A stretch of 64,000 nt of DNA from Paraburkholderia hiiakae (lineage in GTDB: Bacteria; Pseudomonadota; Gammaproteobacteria; Burkholderiales; Burkholderiaceae): NCBI RefSeq assembly GCF_904848665.1, contig NZ_CAJHCQ010000019.1:107561-171560 (forward strand), written 5' to 3'. The notes below the pieces were generated by a model. That model saw only the letters and a program-made list of their open reading frames with translations, had not been told where the DNA came from and ran no database searches. Shown one piece after another: positions 61,437 to 64,000 of the stretch; position 1 is the first letter of the stretch, and each line of letters starts with the position of its first letter. Both the position numbers and the translations under genes were made by a program.

Positions 61437-61886
61437 CTATGCATGGCGCCAGGGATGGCGACGGGCGGCGCCGGACGCCACCGCATTATCCAGAAGTTTT
61501 TTAACCTCCGCGTTATCGGTTGGCAGGTTCCAGTACGCCAAGTTCAGACTGTCGCGAACAAACGTCTGAAGGTCGCGCAGCGCCTTCGCGCCGGTAATCG
61601 AACGCAAGTCCCAGCGTGGACGGAAGTGGCGGGCGAAGGCCGCCCGGTCATCCGCGAGTTGCCTTAGCCGGTCCTGTTCCCACAACTCGCTCTTGTCCAC
61701 TTCGCTCAGGGGTCGCGCAGTCCACGAGCACGCGAAAGTATCCCGGCCCGCGTTTGGGTAAAGCCGACGGGCGGACATATTACGGTAGCCGCGCTCCCAG
61801 CACATCAGGTCGTAATACTGCGGACCCGGAATGAGCGTGCATTGCCATCCAGATTCGAGCGGTACGTCGAGCGTGTTCCACCTCAT
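61437..61886 (-). CDS. Unrecognised protein
   Basis: A 149-residue soluble protein rich in Trp, Arg and Tyr (GWQCTLIPGPQYYDLMCWER, SARRLYPNAGRDTFACSWTA, then a helical AAFARHFRPRWDLRSITGAK). Three Cys, no signal peptide, no known domain. The ribosome binding site is weak. The codon use agrees with a real gene. It lies between the sigma factor and an SDR with 116 and 286 bp gaps, so no operon link. Confidence 0.55.
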   Translation of the reverse strand: MRWNTLDVPLESGWQCTLIPGPQYYDLMCWERGYRNMSARRLYPNAGRDTFACSWTARPLSEVDKSELWEQDRLRQLADDRAAFARHFRPRWDLRSITGAKALRDLQTFVRDSLNLAYWNLPTDNAEVKKLLDNAVASGAARRHPWRHA

Positions 61887-62172
61887 AAGCTACCCGTCTG
61901 GGGTCTTCAGCGTACTCTGCATGTGCACGGAGGTTTGCAAAATAAGATCAAGATTGCGAGCGCACGTCCGCAAATATGCCCCTCTCGATCAGCATTCAAT
62001 CGGCACAGCATCGGCTGGCGGTTGCTGCACGTCCGGCGGCCCCATTGCACCGATCTCACGACGTTCGCCCAAATGGCGGCAATGTGCGTTTCATAGCTAC
62101 TCGCATCGCAATCCGCGTCATTGAAGCCGTTCATCACCGCATAACGCTCAGGATCCCAAGCGTTTGAATCGC
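61887..62172. other. Intergenic region, possibly decayed coding sequence
   Basis: About 285 bp, AT-richer than its surroundings. A minus-strand frame (61907-62137) is open but has no ribosome binding site and no recognisable sequence. It may hold a remnant; nothing can be named. Confidence 0.35.
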
Positions 62173-62949
62173 TTAAGCGTCCAGCGGTACGATCGGGCTA
62201 TCGCGCCGGAACCCGTAGGCTACGCCGTCGGCGTAGCGCGGATCGGTCAGGAGCGTGGCGACGTCCTCGCCATATTGTTCGGGCATGAGCGGCGCTCCGT
62301 AGCGCGCCAGATGATCTTCAACCGTCGCGCCATCCCGCTCTGCATACGCCGTCGCAACCGCACGCCCGAGGCCGGTTACACCGACGAGTTGCAGCGGCAA
62401 CAACACCTGGAAATGCAGGCCAAGCTCGCGCGTACGCGCCACGCTGTTCGCGTTGTGCGCCATCAGCCAGATCATCCGCTTGGCGCCCACGTAGCCGCCC
62501 GAAAGGCGCATCCCCTCGGGGCGGATGGCCGGCAAGGAAAGCACCAGCGCCGCGCCGCTCGAAGCGAGCAGCACGCGGCCACCCTTGGGCATCGGTGCCT
62601 TTAGCGCGGCCTGAATACCATGAAGCGTGGCTTTGACGTCGTTATTCCACACGATGGAGAAGCTTTCGAAGGTCTGCTCTTCGATTGACCCCATCCACGG
62701 CGTCGCGCCTGCATTGAGAATGAGCGCCTTGGGCTGCAGGTCTGTGACGAGGCGGTCCATTAGCGCCGCGTCCGTCGCGTCGCCTTGTACGACTTTCGCG
62801 CCCAATCGCTCGATAGCGCTGAGGCCCTCACTGTCTCGCGCAAGAATGGTTACTTTCGCTTGCCTGAGAAGAAGCGCCTCTGCCATCGCAAGACCCAATC
62901 CCCGGCTTCCTCCGGTAATCAGCACCGTTTGATTCTGCATCGTCTCCAT
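62173..62949 (-). CDS. Short-chain dehydrogenase/reductase
   Basis: A 258-residue Rossmann-fold oxidoreductase. AGGAGG 5 bp before the ATG at 62949. Cofactor motif VLITGGSRGLGLAMAEALLL at about 9-28, NAG in LILNAGATPW near 78, catalytic Tyr-Lys in GGYVGAKRMIWLMA near 152-156 and Ser in LLASSGAALV near 132. The middle is atypical (VWNNDVKATLHGIQAAL) and the C-terminal lid longer than usual. Substrate unknown. It may be a target of the ECF sigma factor 1 kb away. Confidence 0.87.
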   Translation of the reverse strand: METMQNQTVLITGGSRGLGLAMAEALLLRQAKVTILARDSEGLSAIERLGAKVVQGDATDAALMDRLVTDLQPKALILNAGATPWMGSIEEQTFESFSIVWNNDVKATLHGIQAALKAPMPKGGRVLLASSGAALVLSLPAIRPEGMRLSGGYVGAKRMIWLMAHNANSVARTRELGLHFQVLLPLQLVGVTGLGRAVATAYAERDGATVEDHLARYGAPLMPEQYGEDVATLLTDPRYADGVAYGFRRDSPIVPLDA

Positions 62950-63110
62950 CGTGCCCTCCTGTCTGGTCGAAGCCGGCGCACTCTGCGACCGGCATGCTAA
63001 AGACGGATGGGCAAACGAAAACGGATCGGTCCGCTCGAAAAAATTTTCGACTGCGCGCAGCGATCGATATCGGCAACGCGTGCAAATGCGGGCTGCTCGC
63101 GGCGTGGCCG

Positions 63111-63737
63111 CTAACGGGCGATGATGACCGTCATCTCGGATTCGTACGTGATTTTCACGTGGCTATGGTGCTTGAGGCTCTGCATCACCTCGATGAGGTC
63201 AGGGCGGCTGACCCGAACGGAACGCGCTGTGCCCGACTTGTCCACGACGGTCAAGAGGTTGAGCTTGCGGTCGACGCCGGTGACTTGCGCCACGCCGCTG
63301 AAGACCCGGAGCACCTGGAAGTTTTCGTTGTCGGCGCCGGAGGAATGCTGGGTCACTTTTGCCGTGTGATTCAGGCGCGTGACCGCCGCGCCATTGGCGG
63401 GCGTCAATCCGGTGACGTACGGCTCCAGATAGTGGGTTGTAAGCTTGTCGCCAACCTTGACGACATCGAGCACGTCGCGATGATCTTTCACACTGAAGCT
63501 CAGGTCGTCGTGCCCCGGCACGGTCACGACGATGAGTGCATTCTTCTGATCGATCAAACTGATCGTGCCGCTTTCCGTGTCGACGGAGGCCCCGGCCGGC
63601 ACGGCTTCCGAGGCGGCGGAGGCCTCTGTGTCGGCGGCGTGGCACATGGGTAGCGAGGCGGCATAGAAGCCAGTGGCCGCGACACAGAGCGCAAGGCAGC
63701 GCCCAAACGAAATGCACGTATTCGATCGATAGAGCAT
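63111..63737 (-). CDS. Periplasmic protein of unknown function
   Basis: A 208-residue exported protein. AGGGG precedes the ATG at 63737. Signal peptide LALCVAATGFYAASLPMCHA. The mature part is strand-rich, with repeats of a type seen in small beta domains (SGTISLIDQKNALIVVTVPG, SVKDHRDVLDVVKVGDKLTT, then GVDRKLNLLTVVDKSGTARS). This resembles proteins with a KOW/OB-like fold of the DUF-type found in Burkholderia; no function is known. Single gene. Confidence 0.7.
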   Translation of the reverse strand: MLYRSNTCISFGRCLALCVAATGFYAASLPMCHAADTEASAASEAVPAGASVDTESGTISLIDQKNALIVVTVPGHDDLSFSVKDHRDVLDVVKVGDKLTTHYLEPYVTGLTPANGAAVTRLNHTAKVTQHSSGADNENFQVLRVFSGVAQVTGVDRKLNLLTVVDKSGTARSVRVSRPDLIEVMQSLKHHSHVKITYESEMTVIIAR

Positions 63738-64000
63738 GGTAGTCCCCTTGAAACGATCAGGTGCCACGCTTGTTACGCCGGTCAGGGACCATGGCGTGTG
63801 CTCTCGGAGCCTAACACTGCAGGACGGTCCGACCATCGGACTTTAGTCCTATAGGAGTCTTTGCTCCCAGACAAACAATGCCATTATGCAGGGCTCCGAA
63901 GCATTGCTCCGACAAATGGCCGAAGGTATAAGGGAAGGATGGCCTGTATAAGGCCACTACCACGGCTCGTCCCATCCGCAGCCCATTCATGCGGGCCGTG
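63738..64000. other. End of window, promoter region without a gene
   Basis: The promoter of the periplasmic protein should lie near 63740-63840. A short stem TGGCC/GGCCA with TGTATAA between them occurs near 63940-63957. No reading frame is convincing to the end of the window. Confidence 0.4.

Overview
The window looks like chromosomal DNA of a Burkholderiaceae beta-proteobacterium, most likely Paraburkholderia or Caballeronia. This is inferred from the high GC content, the polyhydroxybutyrate genes, an MvaT-unlike short H-NS homologue, an Omp32-type porin, c-di-GMP enzymes and a complete lower lignin-monomer route. No rRNA, tRNA, CRISPR array, prophage or intact insertion sequence was recognised.

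Layout. 1-3406: 3' part of phaC, then a PadR regulator with a nested-palindrome operator and an FAD monooxygenase. 3740-5408: a silk-like Gly/Ser repeat protein between two small ORFs, joined by ATGA overlaps on both sides. 5607-10120: a YoaK-type membrane protein, H-NS, a J-domain protein, a phasin, a BON-domain protein and several small proteins, one of them behind a perfect LexA box. 10311-13591: an Rrf2 regulator convergent with a flavoprotein, sharing an 8-9-8 palindrome, then a TetX-like monooxygenase divergent from a TetR regulator with two identical-arm operators. 14275-21953: a lipoprotein, a TPR protein, a GH63 glucosidase and a debranching enzyme. 22075-28231: a LacI regulator and rbsKDACB for ribose uptake and phosphorylation.

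28421-32465 is the most unusual part. It holds an Rrf2 pseudogene, an orphan lipoprotein, and a compact type VI secretion-style cassette: PAAR protein, GH24 lysozyme, LprI-like lysozyme inhibitor and an orphan gene, read with overlaps. The cassette is bordered by two about 91 percent identical 93-bp copies of the 3' end of the neighbouring sigma-54 activator gene, and a decayed second PAAR gene precedes the intact one.

32382-36413: the sigma-54 activator diverges from a GntP-type permease and 3-hydroxybutyrate dehydrogenase; a good -24/-12 promoter and three repeated boxes lie between them. 36467-43219: an oxygenase-like protein, a periplasmic solute-binding lipoprotein translationally coupled to a Cache/PAS/GGDEF/EAL protein, and an MFS exporter.

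43621-58345 is an aromatic catabolism block. Ferulate is activated by fcs, split by ech to vanillin, oxidised by vdh to vanillate and O-demethylated by vanAB to protocatechuate. Two MFS transporters, a porin, an FCD-type GntR regulator (VanR-like), a MarR regulator with its palindrome, an acyl-CoA dehydrogenase and an amidohydrolase accompany them. 58367-64000 holds a diguanylate cyclase, a toxin-antitoxin pair, a SigJ-like ECF sigma factor, an orphan gene, an SDR and a periplasmic protein.

Starts were chosen from ribosome binding sites visible in the sequence; family assignments come from motif recognition without database searches.
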